Assembly (NCBI GenBank): GCA_011316305.1
Contig: SAUG01000094.1
Coordinates: 124,001-188,000 of the forward strand
DNA length: 64,000 nucleotides
Reading direction: 5' to 3'
From: Rusavskia elegans
Taxonomy: Eukaryota > Ascomycota > Lecanoromycetes > Teloschistales > Teloschistaceae
Shown here: positions 1 through 10,762 of the stretch, piece after piece
Layout: each line of letters begins with the position of its first letter
How positions within the stretch are numbered: position 1 is the first letter of the stretch
The notes under the pieces: generated by a model
Seen by the model: only the letters and a program-made list of their open reading frames with translations
What the model was told of the DNA's origin: nothing
Databases searched by the model: none
Made by a program: the position numbers and the translations under genes

Positions 1-264
1 GCGTTGGAGGAAATGTTTCTTTGGGATTTTGGAGTGTGGGCAAGGATGCGAAGCATGCAGGATGTCAAATCAGGAACGCAGCAGACCTCCAGGCGCAGGC
101 AACTGAACACCTTAGTCTGCCCCTCAAGCCGGTTGCTCCATCATAATACAGTCAAGATTGCGATTGATGCTTGCACGACGGTTGTTTTACTGCCCTGGAC
201 CGTCTAGATAGATTCGAAATCCCTAGATCAAGAACAACTGCTTCCTCCTAGACTCTGCCTCTCG

Positions 265-402
265 CTACGATCTTCGTCCTCCATATGACTTCCCAATCTT
301 CATGACCACATAAACTCTCGTCCCCCCATAGTCCTTCTGTTTCATAGTAACGCGGTCTTCCCGTTTCGTAGCACCGTAGTCCCAACAAGTCCTCGGAATA
401 TC
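265..402 (-). other. coding-like continuation after a TAA stop
   Basis: Reading on the minus strand in the same frame as the last exon of the NCE101-like gene, past its TAA at 403-405, gives about 45 more codons without a stop until TAG at 265-267. The peptide is rich in Lys, Arg, Tyr and Gly (it contains KQKDYGGTRVYVVMKIGK) and looks more like protein than random sequence. Either it is the end of a longer product reached by an extra splice, the 3' end of a decayed gene, or chance. The TAA overlaps a good splice donor (GTAAGA), but I found no acceptor that keeps this frame. Confidence 0.25.
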
Positions 403-978
403 TTACCAATCCGAGTAGAGCTCCTCTGCTCTATCCACCAACCACGCATCCTTCGCACCGCAGCATAAACTCCATCCCCTCACCATCCCAGTCGACGACG
501 AGCTAGCTCCTGAATCACCCTCCCCCAAAACCATCAAATTCCCGCCCCCTCCCCTCTCTATCCCCACCCTCACCACCCTCCATATCTCCACTCCCTCGAT
601 CCACAAAAACCCAACCCCTATCAAATATCCCCCCCCTTCTCCTCCACGCCCTTCAAAGCAAATTCCCCCTTCTCCTCCACCCCCTTCAAAGCAACTTCCC
701 CCTGCCCCCACCCCCACCCCCAGCCCCTCCTCCACATCTTGCCTACAATATCACCCATCTCTCCAGTCTCACCTTTCTCTCTCTCCTCGCGACGGATGCG
801 GAGGCCGGCGGCTGAGAGGCCGATGAAGAGGGCGAAGAGGGGGTCGAGACGTCTGTTTGGAGTGTTAGTGTGTGGGTTTGATGAGGGAGGGGGAGGGGGA
901 AGGGGAGCGGGAGGAGAGGGAAGGGGGGAAAGGGTACTTGGAGATGATGTAGGTGTAGCGGGGGAATGGGGTGGACAT
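403..978 (-). CDS. NCE101-like small single-pass membrane protein
   Basis: Proposed exons are 978-938, 852-773 and 701-403, joined by GT-AG introns of 85 and 71 nt; the frames join exactly and give about 139 residues. The first 40 residues match the NCE101 (non-classical export) family: a short N-terminus (MSTPFPRYTYIISK), a DPLFALFIGLSAAGLRI membrane segment at about 16-34, and a basic-acidic RREEREK end. NCE101 proteins are tiny and were linked in yeast to leaderless protein export; their exact function is unclear. Family members usually stop at about 55-80 residues, while here a Gly-rich third exon follows, encoding two near-identical 11-residue units. The first two exons are convincing; the tail is doubtful and the true 3' end may differ. 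Confidence 0.55.
616..706 (-). repeat. two-copy 33-nt direct repeat in a C-rich tract
   Basis: Two adjacent, nearly identical copies of about 33 nt share the core CCCTTCAAAGCAA. They lie in the long C-rich (G-rich on the minus strand) stretch that forms the third exon of the NCE101-like model and encode a repeated unit centred on CFEG followed by Gly/Glu residues. Confidence 0.6.
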
Positions 979-1469
979 TTTAGGTTGATTGATTGATTGA
1001 TTGACGTTGGGGAGTTTCGAGGGTTGTGGGGCGGATTTGGAATGGGTATGGATGTGGTGTTGGGTTTAGGAGAAGATCATTATGGTGGTGAACCATGGGA
1101 AGGGTTAAAGATCTGAGGTACGCAGGTCTTGGCGGTGGAATTCTCCCTACTCCAGAATGCTGCATCATATTGGGTTGTTCACAAGACAGTCATCAAGAAT
1201 GGGCAAGTATCACGTAATCGTCTTTCGATTTAGTAGAGTTGGAAGATTTTGGTTATTTCTGCATTCAATATTGGTTCATAGATAGCATGCTATCAAGCTT
1301 TCAAAACCTCAAAAAGGGGAGACTTGATCCCCGGTATGCCGCTACGCATGCAAATGCAAGATCGCCAAAAGTGCCACACTAGTCGAAAAAACCCAGCCAG
1401 AAGCCAACGGTGTAGCAGGGATGGGTGAATCATCACAAGGTGTATCCGCAAGGTTAGAACGAGGATGGG
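979..1469. other. intergenic, NCE101-like promoter and PCF11 3' side
   Basis: No gene is supported here. It holds the upstream region of the minus-strand NCE101-like gene and the 3' flank of PCF11. A short tetranucleotide run (TTGA repeated about five times) sits at about 984-1003. Confidence 0.5.
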
Positions 1470-3851
1470 TCACACAGTCGAAGCAGCAACAGAAACCATC
1501 GATGCGGAAGACAAGGCCGGGCTTCTCGGGACCTTCATTGGTACAACGTTCAGATCAGACATCTATGTTTTTGTTAGCTTGCCATCCCCGTTTTACAAAG
1601 AATCAAGGTCGGCTTACCCCTGCTTTCCGCTTCCCCAATACGGAATCCGGCGTCGCTGTACGCAAAGGTGTATTCGCACGATCTTTCTTAACCTCAGCAT
1701 GGCAGGAAGCATGCCAATACACTTTGGAGCCAACATCGATTGCATCTCGCCATACGAAGTTCTGGGCTGCATCATCCCACGATAGTTCGAACTTCTCGTG
1801 GCAAATGGGACAAGGGACATTTCTCAGCGCTGCATCATCAGGGGCGATGACAAATTTGTTCTTGGGGTCATTCTTCGCAGCCTCAGCTGCTGCCTTTGCT
1901 TGAGCGCTTCCTACGCCATCTGCCGCCTCCGGGTCCTCGTCATGATTATCCCGTGATTTGATCCACTCCTAGTCAGATGTGTCAGTGACAGATCCACATG
2001 GTGGAGTAGGACTCGTAACTTACCCTCTCATCCACATACCAATCCCGGTTATGCTGGGCCCCAGCTGACTCTGCTAGTCTTCGGTTCGTTCGGAAGTGCC
2101 AATCTAAATGCCTGGCTTTCTTTTTCTTGCCTTCCTCTGTAGCTTCAAAGCGCTGAGCACAGGTCGAACACTGATTTGGCCGAGCGGTGAACAATTTTGC
2201 TTTGACAAGATCCGGTCGAGGACTACCGACAAGGTTAGCACGACGGCTTCCCACCAAGGGAGTATCCAGACTTACATCTTGAGAGAGGCATTGTTCAATT
2301 CCACATCGTTGCGGATCTCTTGTAGTGGAGGCCTTGCTGGATGAGAAGAATGCATAGATGGTGAATTGGAGTAATTCTGGTGTGGGAGAGGAAAACGAGA
2401 AGTAGGCTGATTGGTCGGCATTGCTCCATTTGGCGTTGATGTGTCAGGCATTAGCATGCCAAGTGCTTTGAGGTTTGCTAGAAGTGACGTGGTGTTACTC
2501 GACGGTGTAGCAGTGCGGTCTGGTGGTGGTAACGAGGTGACCGTTGGAGGATTCATAGGTGGAGGTATGCTTGGGGCGGCTGATTGTACAGGGGTCGACT
2601 GCTTGACTCTTGCAGCGGAAGCAAGTATTTCTGCCAACGCATTTGAATCAAGTAGACGTTGAATATCAGCTGGGGGCTGACTTGTCGACGGAGGAGGTGC
2701 AGGGTATGCGGAAGCGGTAGGTGTGGGAACGGGGTTTGGTAGTAGCATCGAACTCGGCGGCTGACCAGGGGTTGGAGTAGCAGGCGGTTGTGTCTGCGCA
2801 AGCTGCGAAACCTGATCCCTGATGGCTTGTATTTGATTCGGCGGAAGCTGTTGATTTTGCATGATTGACTGTAAGTCGAGTAGTGCTTTCAATTTGGTCT
2901 GCAGCCCGGTATCCCAATGTCTGGCGGCGAATTCAAGCTTCGTCGTAGATATAAGGTTCTCTATGTCCCGATGCAGAGCATTCAGGTCCTGCATCGGTGG
3001 AGGCTGATATGGATATGTGACGGGAGTTGGCGTTTGATAAGGCGGCTGGAAGTTCGGAGGTGTTGGCTGGGATTGTGGGAATTGGTTATTGCTGGGATAC
3101 GGTGATCGCTGGATATATCAGCCTATTAGTCTGACAATTCACCAACCTACGAACCTGAGGGAAACCGTTCGGCTGCGGATAGCCCTGTATGTTGGCGGGC
3201 GGGTAGTACCCGTTGTTTTGAGGTGGTGTTGCAGTATTTCGCCACTCCGGCTGAGACGCTGGCGCCGGGTATGGTGGGTTCATCATATGAGGCATCGGCG
3301 GGCCCTGTTGCCTTTGCTGTTGTTGTGCGGCTTGGAAAGCCAGTGTTCGGAATTTGATTAGATTTGTTTCAATGGGTCTGGTTATTTCGACAGGGAAGAC
3401 AGGTCGCATATCCGTCGAACCAGGGACAGGCTCTTTCCAAGTCTTCACCATCTCATCCAGTTTCTTACGAATCGGGGCTTGCACGGAGGCATATGCGTTC
3501 ATGAAGGTATGATATAGATTTTGGCCCAAGCAGCGAGTGTAAGCGCCACCTACATTCTTTGCAATTGAGTCCAGGACGTAGAAAGCTGGTAGTTTTCGGT
3601 CTGGAGGGACCTATATACCGATCAGTATGTGACATAAATATAGAAGCAGGCAGTGTCCGCAGCTGGCAAGCGTTAGGACATACGTTGCGGATGTGGCTCT
3701 CTAGAACTCTTGATAATTCGACGGCCTTCCCAATATACTCGCTGGCAATGACGGTCAGAAGATTGATCTCATGTTTGTTGTTCTGGGTTAGATCCAAGAG
3801 GGAGCTCTTGTAGTCCTCCACAACCTGGTCAGAGTTATGTGCGACAGACAT
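1470..3851 (-). CDS. PCF11: PCF11, mRNA cleavage and polyadenylation factor
   Basis: Nuclear component of cleavage factor IA that couples 3'-end processing to termination by binding the RNA polymerase II CTD. The N-terminus (start ATG at 3851, MSVAHNSDQVVEDYKSS) is a CID domain: helices continue through HIRNV, a short intron, then PPDRKLPAFYVLDSIAKNVG, the classic CID core. A Gln/Pro-rich middle follows, then a coiled stretch at MQDLNALHRDIENLI. The C-terminal part holds paired zinc fingers: a CSTCAQRF motif with a nearby H-x3-H pair, and CPICHEKFEL with a downstream HxxCH. At least five small introns interrupt it. The last short exon ends in TGA at 1470-1472 and directly follows an intron after KRKAG. 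The next gene upstream (I9 inhibitor) is divergent. Identification is strong; some splice sites are by eye. Confidence 0.9.
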
Positions 3852-4632
3852 GATGAAGTCTGAGGATTTTCGTTGGGCTTTGAGAAGAAACGAGGAAAGA
3901 GAGAGAAGGGCAAAGGCAGTAAGTGCAAGGGAGACGACGTTGCTGCCCGAAAGGGAGCCTGCAGAGGATCGATATTGTCGGGCGCAGCCAGCGAGGATTG
4001 TCAATAGGATATGCTTGCAAGACGACAATAGCAAAGGAATTTGCAGTTCTTCAAGTCGCTGCTAGCTATGAGCTGAGTGAAGCACCAGTCCCCCCTCTGA
4101 ATGGTCTCAACAGGCTCTTGCTTTCTTTCTGGTAAACGACAGTCTATTCCACCCCTCGCCGATATCAGATGTGTCACAACCCAACCACTCGTGCCATAGA
4201 GACCGTGTTTGATTCTGTCGACAGTGGGGAAGGTTGTAATACAGAAACGTCGATCAGCTATGTTGCTGATGCATAGGCGCTGATGAAAACTCCCAACACG
4301 ATGTAGATGACGAGGCAGAGACCGACGATGAAGAGGAACAAGAAGCAGATTCGGAAGGATGAAGAGAGCTGGACGTTGTTGAATGGAACTCGGAAGGGAA
4401 GTCACTCAGGCGCCAAGGTGCTAAGCCGCTTTCAGCCATTTAAGGCTAGTCATGCCAAGCACATCCGTACGTTTGTACGTCATTGGGCAGCCGCACCTCT
4501 TTCGAATATTCAGTACAAACAACCGTCCGCTCCTTTGTGACATCCACATATTCAGACTCACTCTACCTACTACCTCACGCCGTATAAGTACTACTGCCCT
4601 GGTATTAAGAGATTAGAGAAGTCGACTTCGCG
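3852..4632. promoter_or_regulatory. divergent promoter region, PCF11 / I9 inhibitor
   Basis: About 780 nt between two divergently transcribed genes. Short open frames occur on both strands (for example a Ser-rich 61-codon frame at 4254-4439, minus) but show no recognisable domain. A TATA-like CGTATAAGTA at 4581-4590 lies about 45 nt upstream of the inhibitor ATG. Confidence 0.45.
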
Positions 4633-4982
4633 ATGAAGATCAGCAATCTATTCCTCTCCATTCTTGGACTCGTCTCTGTTGCGTCAGCCCAGCGCCAGGT
4701 TCTGGTTACCTACCCCAACGATACTCCGCCTTCAATAATTGATCAAGCCAAAAAAGCCATCCTAGCTACCGTGAGTGATATTGAGGCTTTGGAAACTATA
4801 CCTGCTGACACATCAATAAGGGCGGGAAAATCACCGAGGAGTACAGCCTGATAAAGAGCTTCGCTGCCACTGTTTCCTCCGATGTGGTCGACACTCTCAA
4901 CGCTCTCTCGTCATCGCACACGCCGGTAGTGGAGGACGACCAGACCATCACCATCCAGCAGCAGGCCCCCCTGGAGCGTTAA
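4633..4982 (+). CDS. small secreted I9-type peptidase inhibitor
   Basis: Two exons (4633-4770, 4821-4982) joined by a 50-nt GT-AG intron give 99 residues. The first ~19 residues (MKISNLFLSILGLVSVASA) are a signal peptide ending in an Ala-x-Ala-type site. The rest matches the inhibitor I9 / subtilisin propeptide-like fold: QVLVTYPNDTPPSIIDQAKK, a Gly-Gly-Lys-Ile-Thr turn, then Ile-Lys-Ser-Phe-Ala-Ala and a terminal acidic segment before TITIQQ. Free-standing members (yeast Pbi2, Pleurotus inhibitors) block subtilisin-like proteases. This copy carries no protease domain, so it is likely a secreted or vacuolar inhibitor or chaperone. A TATA-like box lies about 45 nt upstream. The fold assignment is by eye but the pattern is good. 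Confidence 0.8.
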
Positions 4983-5539
4983 GACTTCTGCGGTTGTGAT
5001 GTCTGACTATGTCTCATGCCCGAGCTGATCTTTTACGATGACCTATAACGTGGGAGACTATGGCGTTAGTTTGCGCGTCGTCGCGACAAGGTTGGTGGTC
5101 TGGGTCATTGACAAGACGAGGTGTTAGGGTGAAGGCGCTGGAAGACCCAAATGAGCGTTCACGTCTATCAGATGGAAATGGCAATTGTCCGCACACTACA
5201 CCCTGATATTGAAACCTGGGTGCTGGTTATGAAAGCGCGTAAACTAAGCCTAGCATAGAAATTATGTCTCGTCCATTCTGAGTCAAAGTTGAAAGGGTGG
5301 GTAAACGTGTGCCTGCGGCGAAGTCAATTTGTCGCTGAAGAGAAATTCAAACCAAGAACCAGTAAGCGCCAAACAAAGGCATCAGACCAAGAACGACAAT
5401 GCGCATTGTAGTCGCGTCGGCCACGAATACAAACAAGCCTCCTCGCCCGCCTCATGTTCAATACTTACCTCTTCACGATGCATCCTCCCGCAATTGACAG
5501 CTGCATAGCGCATGCGAGTTTACTTCTCGCCTGATAGCC
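4983..5539. other. intergenic, I9 inhibitor 3' flank and HOOK promoter
   Basis: No gene seen. It contains the inhibitor 3' untranslated region and the upstream region of the HOOK gene. Only short random frames occur. Confidence 0.5.
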
Positions 5540-8101
5540 ATGGACCGTCAGACGGCATTGCTGGAATGGGTCAACACCTTCACCCTTAGTGAGGATGTCA
5601 AATCCTTGAGCGAGCTTGCCGACGGTTACATCCTGTGGGATATTCTACGCGACGTAGATCCAACCTACTTCACGAGCAGCTTGCCCGAAACTCGAGGCAA
5701 TTCTACCAAATGGATCTCTCGCTACGGGAACCTCAGACACCTCCACAAAACCCTTGCGTCCTATATAAAAGAAGAATGCGGTCAACCTCTGTACGCGCCT
5801 CACGCAGGCGACGGTCTCCAGGCAATTGCAAAAGATGCTTCTGTGCACGAGTTCCTCAAACTCTTCCAGCTCGTTCTACAAGCTACTATATCCTCGCCCA
5901 GACAACAAGAGTATATTCTGAAGATGACCTCCTTGACGGATGCTTCTAAGCAATCGCTGAAAGAGTTGATTGAGGATAGGGAACATCCAGAAGAATCAGA
6001 CGGCCGGCAACATGTCGCTGGCGTCGACCCAGCGTCCTTTGCGGCTGACCATGAGTTAGCATTGGAGGAGCGCTACGGGGAAGTCTTGGCCGACAATGAA
6101 CATATGCTGCAAGAGCGGAAAGAATACCAAAACCAATTGAGGCACTTGAACGAAAGACTCGTCCGATTGCAGGAAAGCTACGATATCGCGAAACAAGACT
6201 TGGCAGAGACGCTGGACCAGTTGCGGATCAATTCGTCTGCGCGCAATGGCACTGAGAGCCGCTCCGTTAAAGAGCTGAAATCGCGGCTCGAGCAGCAAGA
6301 GATTGACTTTGCAGACCAGGAGGAAAGGATGGCAAAACAGGACCGCAAGCTCGAAGCTGCTATGAAGAAGATTGCCAATCTTGAGGCTTCGACGAACTCG
6401 TTGACGAAGAAAGCTCGGGATGCTGAGGACGAGCTTGATTTCGTCAAGAAGGAGAGGGACGGTCATGCCAGGAAGGGCAATACAGCGGAAAAATTGAAGC
6501 AGCAGCTCCAAGCAAGCAAAAAGGAGAACGACAACTTAAGAAGCCGATTGGAGGCCTATCAGAAGGATGATGCCGATTTTGAGAACCTCCGCGCTGACAA
6601 CGCCGGGCTACAGACCCAAATCGAGGAGTTCGAGAAGCTCGTACCGAGAATTGAAGAGGATAATGCCGAATCTTTTCGAATACGGACACAATTACAGCTC
6701 GACATTGAGGCGCTCCGGAGAGATCTATCTCATGCCCGGAAAGAACGCAAGCAAGATCAGGCTACTATTGCTCAGCTTAAACAGAGAGTGAGGTCTAGCA
6801 GTGTGTCCAGCGTTGGATCGCAAGATAATGCAGATCTGGAAGCCGAGTTTTCTGACCTCGCTAATAAGCAAGCCCGCGAGAAAGAAGTCATCTCGAACAA
6901 CGAGACCCGGCTCAACTATCTCACGAATACAGTCCAAGAGCAAGCCTCGACGATAGATTCGTTGCAACTACGACTTGACGAAGCCAAGAGTGGACAAAAG
7001 CAGGATGATGAGACTCGACGACCAAGTCTTACTTCTCCTGAATCTACAGAGCAGTCAGGACTGAAACCAGAGTATGGTATTCCCACCCTTGATGGAAACG
7101 CACAGCCCGCTCACAGTTTGATTAGCATCGAAGCAAGTACCTCGCATGAGCTGACGAACCTCCGACTCGAAGTCCAGCGCTTACAAAAAGAATTGGATTC
7201 GAAATCGATTGATCAACATGCTCCACTACCAGACCACCCCAAACTGACTTCGGAGATGAAAGGCCTGATTGCGGACGTCATTGCTGGCCGTAAAGTCATC
7301 GATGATAACGTCGAAAATCAAGAATGGTGCATGAGCGTTGTTGCGGAAGGTCGGAAACAATTGATCGAGGCTGAAAAGGTACATCAACACAGTAAAGTCC
7401 TTTCAGACATGGATCCCAAGCCATCGTATCAGCGGCCCACCATTTCGTCCATCATCAAAGGCAAATCACCCCCTTTTACAAGATCGAAGTAGTTGCGGAG
7501 GCAGATCCCGTCCGATGATGTACGCTCTTCGAGGAATTTGACGCTGACGTCTTATTCGTATTAGACCGTCGAGCAGCAAAAGTCTACGATTGTCAGTCTC
7601 GAAGAACGTCTGAAAGGTGCTGAGAGTAGCGCAGCAGCACGGGCGACGGAGGAGCAGGAGCAGCAGGGAGTCAAGGTAATTCCTTCTTCAATTTCTGTCA
7701 TCTTCGCACCATTTTTTTAAGTCTTCCCAAATTTAATACAAAGAATATTCAATTATGCTTCGCATCTTCATATTTCCCTGCTTTTTGCTCAACCACCCTT
7801 ACCTCTGTTTGATCCAATCCACCTTTCCCCCATCATCAAAACACAACATCCACCCCCAAGTCCCCACTAACATCAACCTCAGCCCCCCTCCCCCACCGCC
7901 ACCGATCTCCAATCCCTCCAAACCGAAAACACAAACCTCAAACGCGAGCTCCGGCTCATGTCCTCCGCCTTCCACAACCTCGCCGCACGGCACCAATACA
8001 CCGGTATGACGGTCCAGCGCAAAAGCGAGACCCCGAGCGGTTGGTTAGGGAAACAGAGGAGGATCGTGGAGGGGAATTTAGGGGGTGGAGGACGTAGGTG
8101 A
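5540..8101 (+). CDS. hookA: HOOK family dynein cargo adaptor
   Basis: HOOK proteins link early endosomes to dynein along microtubules. The first exon starts at 5540 (MDRQTALLEWVNTFTL) and encodes a calponin-homology-like N-terminal HOOK domain (about residues 1-150, with LSELADGYILWDILRDVDP). It is followed by several hundred residues of heptad-rich coiled coil (about 170-580). The first exon must end before the stop at about 7490. A second coding piece (TVEQQKSTIVSLEERLKG, about 7565-7675) and a third ending at TGA 8099-8101 carry the conserved fungal C-terminus: ENTNLKRELRLMSSAFHNLA, then MTVQRKSETPSGWLGKQRR. That tail is where adaptor partners and cargo bind. Exon boundaries between 7380 and 7930 are uncertain; the intron before the last exon is about 200 nt and CT-rich. 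Confidence 0.85.
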
Positions 8102-8725
8102 AAGGAAGGGGAGGGGGTGGAAAGAGGAAGCGATATAAATGAACAGGGGGAAAGTTGGGAATCTCTTTAAAGGGGGATATCTGTTTGGATATGGATATGG
8201 AAAGGGAGGGAGAGAGATTGATACCCATGGTGTTTCAAGTGTATTTTTGGTTTATAGACTGGGTTATTATTCTACTGAAGTCTTTTGGTGGTATATTTGT
8301 CTTGATATAACTCTATATGTCTTTCATGACGCTGATTTGGACACGGGGCTCCCTCACGACGATGTTAGCTGAATTATGGATATTGATCCTTGTGTTCTTG
8401 TGGGGTTTCGATGTAGTGTTTGAATACCGTAGACCCTCATTTTCTCTGGAAACTAGTGGGATCAAACGACGGCCTTATGGTATTGGCAGGTTCCAATGTC
8501 ACCGCAAGCTTGGAAGCCTATGATAGACCGACCAAACGAAGAAATGTGTTTCGTCGAGGGGTTGATGTTACGTTGATACGTGAGAGTAAAAGGGGTTGAA
8601 ATGCAACAGCCAGAGAAGGAGAGACATTTCTACATCCCTCGAAATTAAGGAGCATGGTTTCCGATGCAGGCAATCACATACGCCATCTCCCCTCCATACA
8701 CACCCCCTTCCCCCCTTCAACCCCC
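8102..8725. other. convergent 3' flanks
   Basis: Between the 3' ends of the HOOK (+) and dehydrogenase (-) genes. No gene is supported; the first 100 nt are purine-rich (G-rich), the rest is unremarkable. Confidence 0.5.
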
Positions 8726-10097
8726 CTACAACGCCAAAGGATACTCCAAACTCTCAATCCGATGCGGATACCTCACACCCCCCTGCCTCCTAACCTCATC
8801 CATAACCTCCATAATCACAACACTCTCCTCCCACCCCATCCCTTCACTCTCAACCCTTCCATCCCTCAAACACCGCCCACATTCATCCGCCTCCCAAAAC
8901 ATCCCATGCCCCGGAATATGGCATTCATGCTCCTCCACTTCCGGTTCGCCAGTGCCTTTCATCCCCTGCCCCTTGGCTTTTATGAACCGCCATGCGCACG
9001 GGCGGAAGGCCGGACCATCGACTTGGATTTCGCCTTTGGTGCCTTGGATCCGGATGGCGGGTTTGCAGGTGTTGAAGCCGTCGGGGTCGGAGGCGACGCG
9101 TAGGTTTGTGAGTGCGATGCCGTGCGCGGGGTGCGTGGAATTGCCGTCGGGTGAGCCGGCGGGGGCGGGGCCGGGGGCGGAGGGGAAGGTGAGGATCATG
9201 GAGGTCATTTCGTCGGCGCCCGTGGCGTGGTAGGGTGTTATTGCTGCGAGGACTTTGGGGGGTTTGCGGGCGGGTGGGGGGAGGGTGTGGTAGAGGGTTT
9301 GGAAGAGCCAGGTTAGGGAGTAGATGCCGACTTAATATTATTAGGGGTGTTAGTGGGTTTGAGCGAGGAATGGATGGTGTGGGGAGTCTCTTACGGTCTA
9401 GGAGACAGCCGCCGGCGAGATCCATGTTTATCATTCGGTGGGTTGTGCCGTATTTCTCTTCGACGTTGTCGCCGAAGCTGTTGTCGGCGATGACGCGGTG
9501 GACGGCGCCGAGGTTGCCATCTTCGATGAATTTGCGGATCTGTATGCTGAGAGGGAAGAAGCGGGTCCAGACGGCTTCCATGAGGAAGAGGTTCTTTGCT
9601 TTAGCCGTCTCGATCAACTTCTTCGCTTGGGCTGCGTTGGTGGTAAAGGCCTTCTCGCACAGGACATGCTTGCCGGCTTCGAGACAGAGCATCGTGTTCT
9701 GGTAATGGTGGGAATGGGGCGTGGCAACGTAGACGATATCTACGTTCTTGTCTTTGACAAGCTCTTCATAAGATCCGTAGGCGCCGGCACCTTTTGGAAC
9801 CTTGCATTCTTCGAGGAACTTCTTGGCTCGATCTGCCGATGATGAGGATGCGACTGCTTTGACTTCGTGTTTGACGTCGGATACATTGCGCGTCGAGGGG
9901 TCGAGGATCAAATCCTTGACGAATACTGTACTATGTTAAGCTATCGTTCTGACTTTGACGGCGACAAGCACGCAGGCACAACTCACGATCAGCAATCATG
10001 CCAGTGGCTATTGGATGCATTAGCTGAGGATCTATCCTGACTTGGTACAATGGACCTTACCCAATATGCCCCAGCGGACAGTATAAGGGGAAGACAT
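8726..10097 (-). CDS. Gfo/Idh/MocA dehydrogenase (D-xylose / dihydrodiol type)
   Basis: NAD(P)-dependent oxidoreductase of the Gfo/Idh/MocA family. Small first exons encode MSSPYTVRWGILATGMIADL, where GILATGMIA is the Rossmann fold entry; then come the segments YVATPHSHHYQNTMLCLEAG and KHVLCEKAFTTNAAQAK. The EK(P/A) motif supplies the catalytic Lys. The fourth exon, after an intron near 9330-9390, begins VGIYSLTWLFQTL and contains the C-terminal sheet domain, including AIRIQGTKGEIQVDGPAFRP. The arrangement resembles fungal NADP D-xylose 1-dehydrogenases and mammalian dimeric dihydrodiol dehydrogenase; substrate cannot be fixed by eye. Start is ATG at 10097, stop at 8726. A Pro/Ala-rich loop (about GPAPAGSPDG) is longer than I expect for the family. 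The 3' exon is very GC-rich. Confidence 0.85.
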
Positions 10098-10762
10098 GTC
10101 TTTCTTAGCCCCAGGAAATCGCAGTGTAATCAATTGAAAGTAAGGTAGTCCAACAGTTCAAACTCGAGTGACTCAAGTGAAAACCAACTCGCAGAAACAC
10201 AGACAACGACAATCCACGTCGCATTCAAAATGGCATCACAGCGGGGAAGTGGGGACGTCTCAATCAACGTCATCTGGCATCTAGCCGCAATACCCGTCGT
10301 CCATGCAAACGGACGGGTTCCTTGCAGCCTTGGACATCACTCCGCCGCCAATACTTTACTTACATGGTGGCGGGTGCTCGTACACCGGGTATGTGGGTCA
10401 CCCCATCCAGGTAACCCTCTGAAACATACGCATATTGTCCTGCACATCGCCCCCATGTATTGTTTCGAGAAAGAAAGGAGCAACGAGCAAGATGGATAAT
10501 GCAGTATTAGGTGTCGGCAGACATCCTGTACCTACTGGAGACGCTGTGGAAGCAGTCGAGGGACGGCACTCGGAAAGAATCTGTGGACAGCACATTCCAG
10601 TACTTACAACTCTCGGCATGGGATAAGACGGAGCCGTATTATGAAGTTTGGGGATGCCTTTTGGGAACATCACTGGGTTGCGGACCCACGAATTGTGGCG
10701 AAATTTGGCAGATCGCGGTGGTCGGAAGGTCGCGCTTGGAAACTGAAGGCTTCTCCTCTCTG
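10098..10762. promoter_or_regulatory. dehydrogenase promoter and RPN8 3' flank
   Basis: About 660 nt without a recognisable gene. It contains the upstream region of the minus-strand dehydrogenase and the 3' side of RPN8. Confidence 0.45.

Noticed and set aside
403..405. Programmed stop readthrough at the NCE101-like TAA
   Set aside because: TAA is the least leaky stop, the context is not the known UGA-CUA type, and the extended end is not a peroxisomal signal.
4254..4439. Ser-rich 61-codon frame upstream of PCF11
   Set aside because: Low-complexity, no domain, and inside a divergent promoter; more likely leader sequence.
8654..9233. 149- and 189-codon plus-strand frames opposite the dehydrogenase
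   Set aside because: They are antisense to the conserved last exon of the Gfo/Idh/MocA gene.
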